From NCBI GenBank assembly GCA_019634895.1, contig JAHCAM010000004.1, positions 1 to 64,000 of the forward strand: DNA of 64,000 nucleotides, read 5' to 3'. Positions 43,225-51,739 of this stretch are shown here, one piece after another (position 1 is the first letter of the stretch; the number at the start of each line of letters is the position of its first letter). The notes beneath the pieces are model-generated. The model was given only the letters and a program-made list of their open reading frames with translations. It searched no databases and was not told the DNA's origin. This DNA comes from Steroidobacteraceae bacterium. GTDB taxonomy: Bacteria; Pseudomonadota; Gammaproteobacteria; Steroidobacterales; Steroidobacteraceae. Both the position numbers and the translations under genes were made by a program.

Positions 43225-43599
43225 ATGTTCAGGCGCATCGGTGTCTTCGGCGGGTCACTCGCCGTCCTGGTCCTGGTCGCGGCGTGCTCGCCACGCGACG
43301 TCAGCTATCGCGCCGAGGTCCAGCCGATCCTGCAGAAGTACTGCCTGGACTGCCACGTCCCGGGCGGCGCGGGATTCGCCGCCAGCGGCTTCGACATGAG
43401 CAGCCACGAGTCGCTGATGAAGGGAGGCACCTACGGTCCCTTCGTGATCCCCGGCGACCCGTTCACGAGCACACTGAACATGCTGGTCGAAGGACGCGCC
43501 GATCCGTCGATCCGCATGCCCCATGGCCGCGGGACGCTGACCGACCGCGAGATCGAGATCCTGCGCGTCTGGGTGCAGGAAGGCGCCAAGAACAACTGA
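43225..43599 (+). CDS. Monoheme c-type lipoprotein (PSCyt1-like)
   Basis: The 124-residue protein has a lipobox ('LVLVAACSPRD') and one CXXCH ('YCLDCHVPGG'). The downstream 'DPSIRMPHGRGTLTDREIEI' and 'LRVWVQEGAK' resemble the planctomycete-type cytochrome C1 domain, also seen at 20521-21420. It is anchored to a periplasmic membrane face. It lies 36 bases after the c5 gene and 19 bases before the nine-heme gene. Confidence 0.82.
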   Translation: MFRRIGVFGGSLAVLVLVAACSPRDVSYRAEVQPILQKYCLDCHVPGGAGFAASGFDMSSHESLMKGGTYGPFVIPGDPFTSTLNMLVEGRADPSIRMPHGRGTLTDREIEILRVWVQEGAKNN

Positions 43600-43618
43600 A
43601 ATTGCGCGCGATCACCGC

Positions 43619-45562
43619 ATGAGATTGGGACCAGGGATCCGGGGTGCAGCCGCGTGGCTTGCCGTGGCCCTGGCCGGCCTCGCTTTCCCGTCCGCTGCGT
43701 CGGCGGAAGGCGCCGACAACTCGCTCTGTCTCGCCTGCCACGGCATGGAGGGCTTCGCGATGCCGGGACCCGACGGGCAGCCGCGATCCCTGCACGTGAT
43801 CCGGGACCGATTCGAATCCAGCGTGCACGGCCAGCAGTCCTGCGTCGGCTGCCACAAGGACATCACCGGCATCCCGCACGAGACCGGCGGGCGCATCAAG
43901 GTCGGCTGCGTGCAATGCCACGAGGACCTGTGGGCGCAGGCGCAGCAGGAGCAGCGGGCCGAGGAATCCGCTCGGCTCGGCCACGTGAAGCAGATGATCG
44001 ATCGCTACATGCACTCGATCCACGCGCGGCCGAACCGCGAGGACCAGTCGCGCACCAACGCCACCTGCTACGACTGCCACGACGCCCACTACGTGTACCC
44101 GGCCGGCAGCGAGATCCGCGCCGAATGGCGCCTGGACATCCCGAACACCTGCGGCAAGTGCCACGCGGGGCCGCTGCAGGCCTATGCCGGATCCGTGCAC
44201 GGCCGCGAAGTCCTGCTGAACGCCAATCCGGCCGCGGCAATCTGCTCCGATTGCCATACGACCCACGACGTCGAAAGCCCGGCGATCGACTCGACCAAGC
44301 TCGCGATCACGCGCAATTGCGGCAACTGCCACGAGGACAGCCTGAGGTCCTACACCCGGACCTACCACGGCAAGGTCAACGTGCTGGGTTACGCCTACAC
44401 GGCGAAGTGCTTCGATTGCCACGGCAGCCACGGGATCCAGCGGACCAGCGATCCTGCGTCCACGGTGCATCCGGACAACCGGCTGCAGACCTGCCGCGGC
44501 TGCCACGAGCGCGCGACGGCGGGGTTCGTCACCTTCGAACCGCACGCCACCACCGACGACTTCGAGCGCTACCCCTACATGTGGATTGCGTCGAAGTTCA
44601 TGGGATCGCTGATCATCGGCGTATTCCTGTTCTTCTGGACGCATTCGGCGCTGTGGTTCTACCGCGAGTACAAGGACCGCCAGGCGCGCAAGGACCGGCC
44701 GCATGTGAGGACGGCCGAGCTCCCGCAGTTCGCGGGCAAGCAGATCCGGCGGTTCGGGCTCGGCTGGCGGCTGGTCCACCTGTTCTTCGCGCTGGCACTG
44801 ATGATCCTGTCGCTGACCGGCATGGCCGCGTTCTACGCAGAGACCGCCTGGGCCGCGGCGGTCATGCAGGCGCTCGGCGGGCCGCAGGTCGCGGCGATCA
44901 TCCACCGGGTGGCCGCGGTCGTGATCCTCGGCCTGTTCGTCGGCCACGTGCTCTACTTCGCCGTGCACTTCGCCCCGCGCTGGCGGACGTTCAACTGGTT
45001 CGGGCATACCTCGCTGGTGCCGAGCCTGCAGGACCTGCGCGACATCGTCGCCATGTTCAAGTGGTTCTTCGGCCGGGCGCCGCGGCCCGTGTTCGGGCGC
45101 TGGACGTACTGGGAGCGGTTCGACTACTGGGCGCCGTTCTGGGGCCTGACCATCGTCGGCGGCAGCGGGCTGATGCTGTGGTTCAAGGAGTGGACCGCGT
45201 CGTTCCTGCCCGGCTGGGTCTTCAACATCGCGTCGCTGGCGCACGGCGAGGAAGCATTCCTCGCGATCCTGTTCCTGTTCACGGTCCATTTCTTCAACAA
45301 CCACTTCCGTCCGGACAAGCTGCCGCCGCCGGACGTCGTCATGTTCACGGGTTCCATGCCGCTCGAGGAGTTCCGTCGCGAGCACCGGCTCGAGTACGAC
45401 GAACTGGTCGCGACCGGACAGCTGGAAAAGCACCTGGTGGACGAGCCGTCGAGAGCCATGACGCGGGGATCGAAGATCCTGGGCGTCGTGCTGCTGGCGT
45501 TCGGACTGACGCTGTTGGCCCTGGTGCTCGCCGGGTTCCTGGGCAGCCTGGGCCGGTCGTGA
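43619..45562 (+). CDS. Nine-heme c-type cytochrome fused to a cytochrome b-like membrane domain
   Basis: The 647-residue protein has a signal peptide (cleavage near 'SAASAEGA'), then nine CXXCH motifs (CLACH, CVGCH, CVQCH, CYDCH, CGKCH, CSDCH, CGNCH, CFDCH, CRGCH) within about residues 37-303. A membrane helix ('SLIIGVFLFFWTHSALWFY') precedes a four-helix diheme cytochrome b-like domain (about residues 375-580) with His-containing helices ('GWRLVHLFFALALMILSLTG', 'FLAILFLFTVHFFNN') and another C-terminal helix. The layout implies electron exchange between the quinone pool and periplasmic multiheme partners. Direction and terminal acceptor or donor are unknown. No molybdoenzyme is adjacent. 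Confidence 0.88.
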   Translation: MRLGPGIRGAAAWLAVALAGLAFPSAASAEGADNSLCLACHGMEGFAMPGPDGQPRSLHVIRDRFESSVHGQQSCVGCHKDITGIPHETGGRIKVGCVQCHEDLWAQAQQEQRAEESARLGHVKQMIDRYMHSIHARPNREDQSRTNATCYDCHDAHYVYPAGSEIRAEWRLDIPNTCGKCHAGPLQAYAGSVHGREVLLNANPAAAICSDCHTTHDVESPAIDSTKLAITRNCGNCHEDSLRSYTRTYHGKVNVLGYAYTAKCFDCHGSHGIQRTSDPASTVHPDNRLQTCRGCHERATAGFVTFEPHATTDDFERYPYMWIASKFMGSLIIGVFLFFWTHSALWFYREYKDRQARKDRPHVRTAELPQFAGKQIRRFGLGWRLVHLFFALALMILSLTGMAAFYAETAWAAAVMQALGGPQVAAIIHRVAAVVILGLFVGHVLYFAVHFAPRWRTFNWFGHTSLVPSLQDLRDIVAMFKWFFGRAPRPVFGRWTYWERFDYWAPFWGLTIVGGSGLMLWFKEWTASFLPGWVFNIASLAHGEEAFLAILFLFTVHFFNNHFRPDKLPPPDVVMFTGSMPLEEFRREHRLEYDELVATGQLEKHLVDEPSRAMTRGSKILGVVLLAFGLTLLALVLAGFLGSLGRS

Positions 45563-45596
45563 AGGAGTAATATCGGCCGAGGCCGCGAGGTTTCCG

Positions 45597-46724
45597 ATGA
45601 AGCGACTGATGCTGGCTGTGTTGCTGTCGGCGGCGCTGGCCGGCTGCTCGGATCGCGGCGGCACGCCCGCCGTGGCCGTGGCGCCGGCGGACCGCGATGC
45701 GGGCAAGGCTCTGGCGGAGCGCGATTGCAGGGGTTGCCACGGGCTCGATGGCAGGGGCGCCGCGCCCGGCATTCCCCACCTCGCCGCACAGAGCGAGCGC
45801 TACCTGGATGCCTCCATCGAGGCCTATCTCGAGGGCCGGCGCACTCACGCCGCGCTGCGCGACATGATCGGCGGCATGAGCGAGGCGGATCTGCGCAATG
45901 TCGTCGCTTACTATGCCGGCCTGCCGCCGGTGGATGCCGCTGCCGGCGCGGCGACGGCCCGCTTCCTGCCCTACGAACATGGCGAGTCGCTGGCCGCCGG
46001 TTGCGCCGGGTGCCATGGCGTGGACGGCAACGCGTCGAAGCCGGGCACTCCGACGCTGGCCGGGCAGCAGCCGCATTACCTGGTCGTCGCCGTGCACGAG
46101 TACCTCAACGGCGTGCGTACCACCGATCCGATGCATGCGTTGTTGCGGCGACTGAGCAAGCTCGACGTGGAGAGCATTGCGCTGTACTACGCATCCCAGG
46201 TCCCGGCCGCGCGCGATGCGCCTGCCTTTGGCGACGCGGCCGCGGGCGAGCCGCTCACCGCCGTGTGCGGCGGCTGTCACGGCTCACACGGCGTTAGCAC
46301 CGACGCCGCCACGCCCAATCTCGCCGGACAGGACGCGCACTACCTGGTCAGCGCGATCAAGGCCTACCGCAAGACCCGGCGGCACGCGGGCATGGAAGCG
46401 TACGTCGCCGGGCTGAGTCAGCAGGACATCGAGAACATCGCCGCCTTCTACGCGGCGCAGAAATCGAGGCCGGCGGAAAAGGGCCGGACGCTGGTGCAGG
46501 ACCTGATCGAAAAATGCGACCGCTGCCACGGGCCCGGCGTCGAGAACGCTGCCGTGGCGGTGCCGAAGATCCGCGGGCAGGACAAGGACTACCTGATCAT
46601 GGCCTTGCGGGCCTACCGCGACGACCGCCGCGAGAGCTCGACCATGCACGTCATGAGCCTGCCCTACAGCGACTCGATCATCGAGGGCGTCGCCGCCTAC
46701 TACGCCGCCGAGCCCGCGCGCTAG
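45597..46724 (+). CDS. Tetraheme c4/c553-repeat lipoprotein
   Basis: The 375-residue protein has a lipobox ('SAALAGCSDRG') and four homologous c-type units with CRGCH, CAGCH, CGGCH and CDRCH. Each unit has the class I pattern with a 'LAGQ..HYL' helix after the heme motif ('LAGQQPHYLVVAVHEYLNG', 'LAGQDAHYLVSAIKAY'). It is a membrane-attached periplasmic electron carrier. It is related to the tetraheme protein at 47525-48760 and follows the nine-heme gene by 34 bases. Confidence 0.88.
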   Translation: MKRLMLAVLLSAALAGCSDRGGTPAVAVAPADRDAGKALAERDCRGCHGLDGRGAAPGIPHLAAQSERYLDASIEAYLEGRRTHAALRDMIGGMSEADLRNVVAYYAGLPPVDAAAGAATARFLPYEHGESLAAGCAGCHGVDGNASKPGTPTLAGQQPHYLVVAVHEYLNGVRTTDPMHALLRRLSKLDVESIALYYASQVPAARDAPAFGDAAAGEPLTAVCGGCHGSHGVSTDAATPNLAGQDAHYLVSAIKAYRKTRRHAGMEAYVAGLSQQDIENIAAFYAAQKSRPAEKGRTLVQDLIEKCDRCHGPGVENAAVAVPKIRGQDKDYLIMALRAYRDDRRESSTMHVMSLPYSDSIIEGVAAYYAAEPAR

Positions 46725-46742
46725 CCAGTCCGCCGGCCGCGC

Positions 46743-47528
46743 TCAGCCCACGCCGTAGCCGTCCTTCGCGGCCCGCTCCCGCACTTTCGCCGGGGTCGGC
46801 GAGATCCACATCTGGTACATGGACACGACCCACATGAAGGCGAAGCAGAGCCCCATCGTGGCGCCGGCGGCCATGACGACCCACGCAAACGGCTGATACA
46901 GCTTGGTGAAGTACCAGGAGCTGACGTCGGTCATGACCGCCACGAACGGCAACGTGGTGACCAGGACCTTGAACCAGACCGGCCGCACGTAGGCGTGGCT
47001 GAAGATCAGGCCGACGATGAAGAAGATGAAGCTGATTCCGAACAGGTGGATGTGCGAGACGCGGACCAGCGTGAAAATGTCGGCGCCCGTGTCCTGTTCG
47101 GTGACCTTCATGACGTTGTCGTAGCCGGACAGGTTGGAGAGATGCGGGTTGCTGCCGTCGTGGCAGCTCATGCAGCGCTCGTTCAGCACCGCCCGGATCT
47201 CCGCCTCGTAGTCCTCGCGGTCCGAGCCTTGCCGCACCCAGTCCACGACCCGGTCGAGTTCGTGCCGCGGCAGCATCGTGGACATCGGCCCGCGCAGCGC
47301 GGATTCGAGCCGCGACGCCTCGCCGCTGCCCGTGTACGCGATCACCAGATCCTCGTACGAGAGCGACCCGGGATTCCCGTCGCGGCCGGAGTAGGTATGG
47401 AACAGGTACACCAGGGCGAACAGGTAGCCGATGCCGAGGATGACCAGCACCGCCGTGTACAGCGCGCGCAGGCTGTAAGGCAGCTCCGAGAAGTGGCGAT
47501 ACAGCCGGTGAAGCGGGACGTCGTTCAT
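46743..47528 (-). CDS. Membrane protein with a single periplasmic heme c motif
   Basis: About 261 residues from the ATG at 47528. There is one N-terminal helix ('YTAVLVILGIGYLFALVYLF'), a periplasmic segment with CMSCH ('LNERCMSCHDGSNPHLSN', about residue 125), and four further helices to the end. The His-rich 'RVSHIHLFGISFIFFIVG' may bind a further cofactor. The family is sometimes mislabelled as elongation factor-1 alpha; I infer a membrane electron-transfer role. Its start overlaps the stop of the tetraheme gene at 47525 (ATGA). Confidence 0.8.
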   Translation of the reverse strand: MNDVPLHRLYRHFSELPYSLRALYTAVLVILGIGYLFALVYLFHTYSGRDGNPGSLSYEDLVIAYTGSGEASRLESALRGPMSTMLPRHELDRVVDWVRQGSDREDYEAEIRAVLNERCMSCHDGSNPHLSNLSGYDNVMKVTEQDTGADIFTLVRVSHIHLFGISFIFFIVGLIFSHAYVRPVWFKVLVTTLPFVAVMTDVSSWYFTKLYQPFAWVVMAAGATMGLCFAFMWVVSMYQMWISPTPAKVRERAAKDGYGVG

Positions 47529-48760
47529 CGCGGGTTCCCTTGCGGCGGCAACTGGACGTACACGATCGCCCGGGCTTTCTGGCGCGCATAGTGCTCGGCC
47601 AGCTGGCTGATGTCCGCTTCCGTCAGCACCTTGGACATCGCCGACATCGCCTGGCTCCTGCGCGCGCCGGTCCGGTAGGCATTGAGGACGGCTTCCAGGT
47701 AGTCCGCCCGTTGCGCCGCCAGTGCCGGCATGCGCGGATCGGTGCTGTTGCCGTTGACGCCGTGGCAGCGGTCGCAGCGATCGACCCAGTCGGAGACGCT
47801 GAGTGCCGTGGCCAGTTTCGGCGCCTGGGGCTGCAGGCTGGCGTACCAGGCCGCCAGATCCTTGAGGACCGCGCCATCGACCGCCCTGGCCGGGCCCTGC
47901 ATCAGCGGGTCGGTGCGCGATCCGTCCCGGTATGCCTCCATCGCCGCAACGAAGTACTGGGCATCCTGGCCGGCGAGACTGGGCGTGGCCCCGGTGCTGA
48001 TGCCATTCGCCCCGTGGCATCCCGCGCAGGCGGCAGCCGCCGCCTTGCCGGCGTTCCTGTTGCCCGGCGCCGGTGTCTTCGCCCTGCCCGCCTTCTGCGA
48101 TGCGTAGAACAGGGCGATGTTCTCGATGTCGGCGTCGGAGAGACCGGCGACCAGGGCCTTCATCAGGTCGTGCCGGCGCTCGCCGTTGCGATAGGCGTTC
48201 GTGGCCGCCACCAGGTACGCGGGATCGAGCCCGACGAGGCTCGGCATTCCCGGGATCGTGCTGATCCCGGATTCGCCGTGGCAGGAACCGCAGCCGGCTG
48301 CCGCGGCGCGGCCGGCGCTGACCGGGTCCGGCGCCACCGCCGCTGCCTTGGTACGGGCCGCCGGCGCCGGCGGCGCGGGATCCAGGCTCGCGTACCAGGC
48401 TGCGACCTTGAGCAATGCGTCGTCGCTCAGGAACGCGACGGACTCGGCCATCATGTTCTTGCCGCGCTCGCCCTTCTTGTAGGCCAGCAGCTCGCGGTGC
48501 AGGTAGACCGCGCGCTGGCCGGCGAGATGCGGCACGCCCCTGGCGGTGCTGATCCCGTTCGGGCCGTGACAGCGGGCACAGGAGCTGTCGGCGATGCGCT
48601 TGCCCTGGGAGATCTCCTGCGGCGTCGCATAGACGGCGCGAAAATCGTCACCGGCTTCCGCCTTGACGACCTGTGCCGATGCGGACCCGGCGACCCAGGC
48701 GACGCCGGCGAGGCATGCCGCTGCAAGGAATGTACGGGGCGCTGCGCGCACGGGCGACAT
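47525..48760 (-). CDS. Tetraheme c4-type cytochrome
   Basis: About 411 residues from the ATG at 48760, where a signal peptide begins (cleavage near 'GSASAQVV'). Four class I repeats carry CARCH, CGSCH, CAGCH and CDRCH, each with a 'L(A/V)G.(D/R)..YL' helix ('LAGQRAVYLHRELLAYKKG'). It is soluble, unlike the lipoprotein paralogue at 45597. It is transcribed with the membrane heme protein downstream and diverges from the second c5 gene with 125 bases between start codons. Confidence 0.88.
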   Translation of the reverse strand: MSPVRAAPRTFLAAACLAGVAWVAGSASAQVVKAEAGDDFRAVYATPQEISQGKRIADSSCARCHGPNGISTARGVPHLAGQRAVYLHRELLAYKKGERGKNMMAESVAFLSDDALLKVAAWYASLDPAPPAPAARTKAAAVAPDPVSAGRAAAAGCGSCHGESGISTIPGMPSLVGLDPAYLVAATNAYRNGERRHDLMKALVAGLSDADIENIALFYASQKAGRAKTPAPGNRNAGKAAAAACAGCHGANGISTGATPSLAGQDAQYFVAAMEAYRDGSRTDPLMQGPARAVDGAVLKDLAAWYASLQPQAPKLATALSVSDWVDRCDRCHGVNGNSTDPRMPALAAQRADYLEAVLNAYRTGARRSQAMSAMSKVLTEADISQLAEHYARQKARAIVYVQLPPQGNPR

Positions 48761-48885
48761 ACTATCGAAAGTCGCGTCTCCGCGGGCGCCACTAGGGGTT
48801 TTCCACGCCTGATTTGTCGCCCCGTCATCCGGCACAATGACGGGGCGGCACGGGCCGTTTCCTGCCCGGCGAAAAGGAGTCGAAA

Positions 48886-49176
48886 ATGATCCGTACGATC
48901 GCGTCTGCACTGGCGACGCTGACAGTGATGCTGCCGGCAGCGGCCGGCGCCGCGGATGGCAAGGCGGTCTGGGACAAGGCCTGCGCAGGATGCCACGCGG
49001 TGATGGCACCGAAGACCAGCGACAAGGCCGCTTGGGCGCCTTTCGTCGAGATGGGCGTGGACGGGGTAACGGCCGTCGTCATGAAGGGGACGAAATCGAT
49101 GCCGCCAAAGGGTGGCGCCAGGACGGAAGAAGAAGTCAGGGCCTCGGTCGAGTACATTCTCGAGAAGATGAAGTAG
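48886..49176 (+). CDS. Cytochrome c5-like monoheme protein (paralogue)
   Basis: The 96-residue precursor has a signal peptide ending near 'AAAGAADG' and one heme motif ('ACAGCHAVMAPKTSDKAAW'). It closely parallels the gene at 42895, with 'SMPPKGG' at the axial Met position. Its GTC-rich upstream region contains AAAAGGAG ten bases before the ATG. It is followed by two lipoprotein genes. Confidence 0.9.
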   Translation: MIRTIASALATLTVMLPAAAGAADGKAVWDKACAGCHAVMAPKTSDKAAWAPFVEMGVDGVTAVVMKGTKSMPPKGGARTEEEVRASVEYILEKMK

Positions 49177-49224
49177 CCGCCCGTGCCGGCGGCCCGCGTG
49201 GCGACCGGCCAGGGAGAGCGAAGG

Positions 49225-49665
49225 GTGAGCAACGGCAGTTCGTGCGCGCACCGGTGGGGCGTCGCCTTGGGCTGCGCCCTGTTCCTTGCGGCGTGCGGCG
49301 GCAGCCAGGATCCGGGGTCGGGCGTGACCCAGCCCGCGGCGGGCGGCGCGACACCCCCGGCCGCCGCGACGGCCCGCGGCCCCGACCCGGCCCAGGCGCA
49401 GCAACGGCTGCTCGCGAACGCCAACATGGTCACGCCCAATGCGGCGCGCATCGTCTCCTACCACGAGACCGGCGTGCGCTTCGAGGGCCCGCCACAGATG
49501 CAGGTCGCGATCGTGAGCTATGAAGCGGAGCTCGAGTTCATCGCGGACACTTACTTTCACGTGGATCAGAAGGCCGGCGACCGCGCCCGGGTCCATGGCG
49601 AGGTCGAGTACGTCAACGAGGGCGGCGGCTGGCGGCTCATCACCATGGGAATCTACCCCCGCTAA
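49225..49665 (+). CDS. Predicted lipoprotein, unknown function
   Basis: About 146 residues from the GTG at 49225; an AGGGAG site precedes it. A lipobox ('LFLAACGGSQ') is followed by a Pro/Ala-rich linker and a compact beta-rich domain ('MQVAIVSYEAELEFIADTYF', 'EYVNEGGGWRLITMGIYPR'), which may be an NTF2-like or cystatin-like fold. No family is named. It is likely co-transcribed with the lipoprotein ten bases downstream. Confidence 0.65.
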   Translation: MSNGSSCAHRWGVALGCALFLAACGGSQDPGSGVTQPAAGGATPPAAATARGPDPAQAQQRLLANANMVTPNAARIVSYHETGVRFEGPPQMQVAIVSYEAELEFIADTYFHVDQKAGDRARVHGEVEYVNEGGGWRLITMGIYPR

Positions 49666-49674
49666 GGAGAACCC

Positions 49675-50313
49675 ATGCACGGCACAACCCGGCCGATCGT
49701 CGCCATGGCCGCCCTGCTTGCCTTCACGGGCTGCGCCTCCTCCATCGCCTACCGGGCGGACTACGTGCCGGCGACCTCGGTTGCGGCGCCGGAGAAAATC
49801 GCGGGACGCGTGCTCGTGTATACGACCCGGGCCGACGACGAGCGGCTCATTACCGCGGGGGCCACCAGCTTCACCGGCAGCGGCGCCAGACTGACGACGC
49901 CGATCGGGATGATGACACGGGAAATCGCGTACAAGGTCTTTTCCGAGGGCGCCACCGAGGGTGCGGTTCTGTCCAATGAGTCTGGCGGCGCCGGGCAGTA
50001 CGCCATGGTCGTCCGGCCGGAGGCCAGGGACTTTCGCTATGGGTTCCCGCAACTCAAGAATCTCGGCTTCGCGATCACGCCGGAGGTCGAAGTCTCATTG
50101 CGGGTGTCGGTGCTCGACGGATCCGGCGCCGTCCTGCTCGAGAATGACTACGAGTCGGGCGTGGTCGAAGGCAAGAGCTACATGCTTTCGGGCAAGCCCA
50201 ACGAGCGCATCAACCAGCTGGCGCACACGACCATCCACGCGCTGATGCTGCGCGCGCTGGCGGATGTCCGGTCCTACCAGCGGTCCCGGGTGCAGGACCC
50301 TGGCGTTCCTTGA
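49675..50313 (+). CDS. Predicted lipoprotein, unknown function
   Basis: The 212-residue protein has a lipobox ('LAFTGCASSI') and a beta-rich domain resembling small outer-membrane accessory lipoproteins ('AVLLENDYESGVVEGKSYML', 'RINQLAHTTIHALMLRAL'). A good GGAG site precedes the ATG. Pairing with the previous lipoprotein suggests an envelope role. The function is not recognised. It is convergent with the tRNA-Leu gene. Confidence 0.65.
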   Translation: MHGTTRPIVAMAALLAFTGCASSIAYRADYVPATSVAAPEKIAGRVLVYTTRADDERLITAGATSFTGSGARLTTPIGMMTREIAYKVFSEGATEGAVLSNESGGAGQYAMVVRPEARDFRYGFPQLKNLGFAITPEVEVSLRVSVLDGSGAVLLENDYESGVVEGKSYMLSGKPNERINQLAHTTIHALMLRALADVRSYQRSRVQDPGVP

Positions 50314-50336
50314 GCAGCCGGCCTGCTCGGCAATCC

Positions 50337-50423
50337 TGGTGCCCCGGGCAGGAATCGAACCTGCAAGCCCTTGCGGGCAACGGATTTTAAGTCCGTAGCG
50401 TCTACCAGTTCCGCCACCGGGGC
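50337..50423 (-). tRNA. tRNA-Leu(TAA)
   Basis: An 87-base class II tRNA with encoded CCA. The acceptor stem GCCCCGG pairs with CCGGGGC, the anticodon loop reads CTTAAAA (anticodon TAA), and a long variable arm is present, as expected for leucine. The T-arm TTCGATTC is intact. Confidence 0.95.
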
Positions 50424-50584
50424 GAGAATCCTCGCGGTCGCAGCTCGCCAGACGGCCGTCCGCTTATCTTGTGGCGACCCATAATATGCCGCAAAAGCAC
50501 GCCATTGGCCTTGAGGCGGGGGTCGGCGTATGGTGTCCGCAAAAGAGCCTGCGACGGGGATTTGCGGGCCGCAAGGGGTAAGGC

Positions 50585-50929
50585 GTGGCTCGAAGCGGTA
50601 TACGCCGGGTGATCCACCGCAACGGCATGGTCGAGTTCGACGACCCGGACACGGGCCGGCATGTAGTAATGATGGAAGGCCTGACCGTCGAGAGCGGTGA
50701 CAACGACGCGCTCGCCATCGTCTCGGTGGCGACGGTCATCACCTGCGGCTCCTGCCTGCGGCGCTGGATCATGCCGATCGCGAATTACCGCCAGGGATGG
50801 CATTCCTGTCCGCATTGCGCCGCCAACCTGTTCATGCCGCCGATCTATGGCGAGGCGTCGGCCGGGCAGGCTGGCGCCGTGCTGCCGCTCTGCGGACACG
50901 AGTTTCCGCCGCCCGAGAACGGCAGTTAG
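50585..50929 (+). CDS. Small zinc-ribbon-like protein
   Basis: The 114-residue protein (GTG start) has two CXXC pairs ('TCGSCLRRW' and 'SCPHCAANL', about residues 54-57 and 74-77) that could hold one zinc, and a further 'CGHEFPP' near the end. No family is recognised. It lies between tRNA-Leu and the convergent membrane gene, whose stop overlaps it by four bases, in a region that separates tRNA genes usually found together. Confidence 0.6.
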   Translation: MARSGIRRVIHRNGMVEFDDPDTGRHVVMMEGLTVESGDNDALAIVSVATVITCGSCLRRWIMPIANYRQGWHSCPHCAANLFMPPIYGEASAGQAGAVLPLCGHEFPPPENGS

Positions 50930-51678
50930 AAGGCCAGCAGCCAGTCCACGGCCGCCTGCCACTGCGGCGTCTTCGAGAACGGAATGCGCCCAAGCTGGAT
51001 CGCGAGCCAGGCGCCGCCGCCGATCCAGTACGCCGGGTGCACCCGGCCGCGCGACCGCCGGTCGTGGATCATGGCCGCGACGATCAGAAGGTCGGTGATC
51101 AAGGCCGGCAGGATGCTGAACTCGATGGGCGGCGGGCCGTCCAGCATCCCGGCGCGACCCAGCGCGAACCGGACGATGCGGCCGACCGCGGCCATCAGTA
51201 TCGCGATGCTGGCCACCAGCATGAGGCGCTTGTGGATCTCGGGCCGGGTGCGGTTGGCGATCGCGAATGAGACCGCGCATGCGAAGAACAGGATGGTGGT
51301 GACCGGGACGATCATGAAGCCGCGCGCGCGGTCCGCGAAACCCATGGCAATCTGCACCCCGGTCGAGTGGATTGCCGTGGCGAGTCCGACCAACAGCATC
51401 CCGGTCGCGAGCGAAATGCCGACCAGCCCGAGGGCGCGGTGTCTTGCCACGCGACCCGCGGCGACCAGCGCAGCCTGTGCCACGAAGAACGCCGACCATG
51501 CCGTGAACAGCACGGCATGCAGGTGCACGATCGGGGCCTCCGCCAGCGTGCCGGCTGCGAGCGGCGCCCAGTAGGTCGGCACGAATCCCAGAATTGCGAC
51601 CAGGGCGCAGGTGAGCGCCATGGTGAGGTAGAAGCGGTTCGGAGCGACCTGCACTGCAGCACCTGCACTGGCGACCAT
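50926..51678 (-). CDS. Seven-helix-like membrane protein, unknown
   Basis: The 250-residue protein has about seven hydrophobic helices ('YLTMALTCALVAILGFVPTYW', 'LVGISLATGMLLVGLATAIHS', 'LLVASIAILMAAVGRIVRFAL' regions). Conserved-looking His residues lie in 'IVHLHAVLFTAWSAF', and 'RPEIHKRLMLV' is a common motif in such proteins. The family is not named. It belongs to the five-gene block between tRNA-Leu and tRNA-Cys. Confidence 0.65.
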   Translation of the reverse strand: MVASAGAAVQVAPNRFYLTMALTCALVAILGFVPTYWAPLAAGTLAEAPIVHLHAVLFTAWSAFFVAQAALVAAGRVARHRALGLVGISLATGMLLVGLATAIHSTGVQIAMGFADRARGFMIVPVTTILFFACAVSFAIANRTRPEIHKRLMLVASIAILMAAVGRIVRFALGRAGMLDGPPPIEFSILPALITDLLIVAAMIHDRRSRGRVHPAYWIGGGAWLAIQLGRIPFSKTPQWQAAVDWLLAF

Positions 51679-51739
51679 GATCCCCTCCCCGCGCCGTCGG
51701 CGTCGATCCGTCCCGTCAGGTACCGATCACGCGAGCAGT

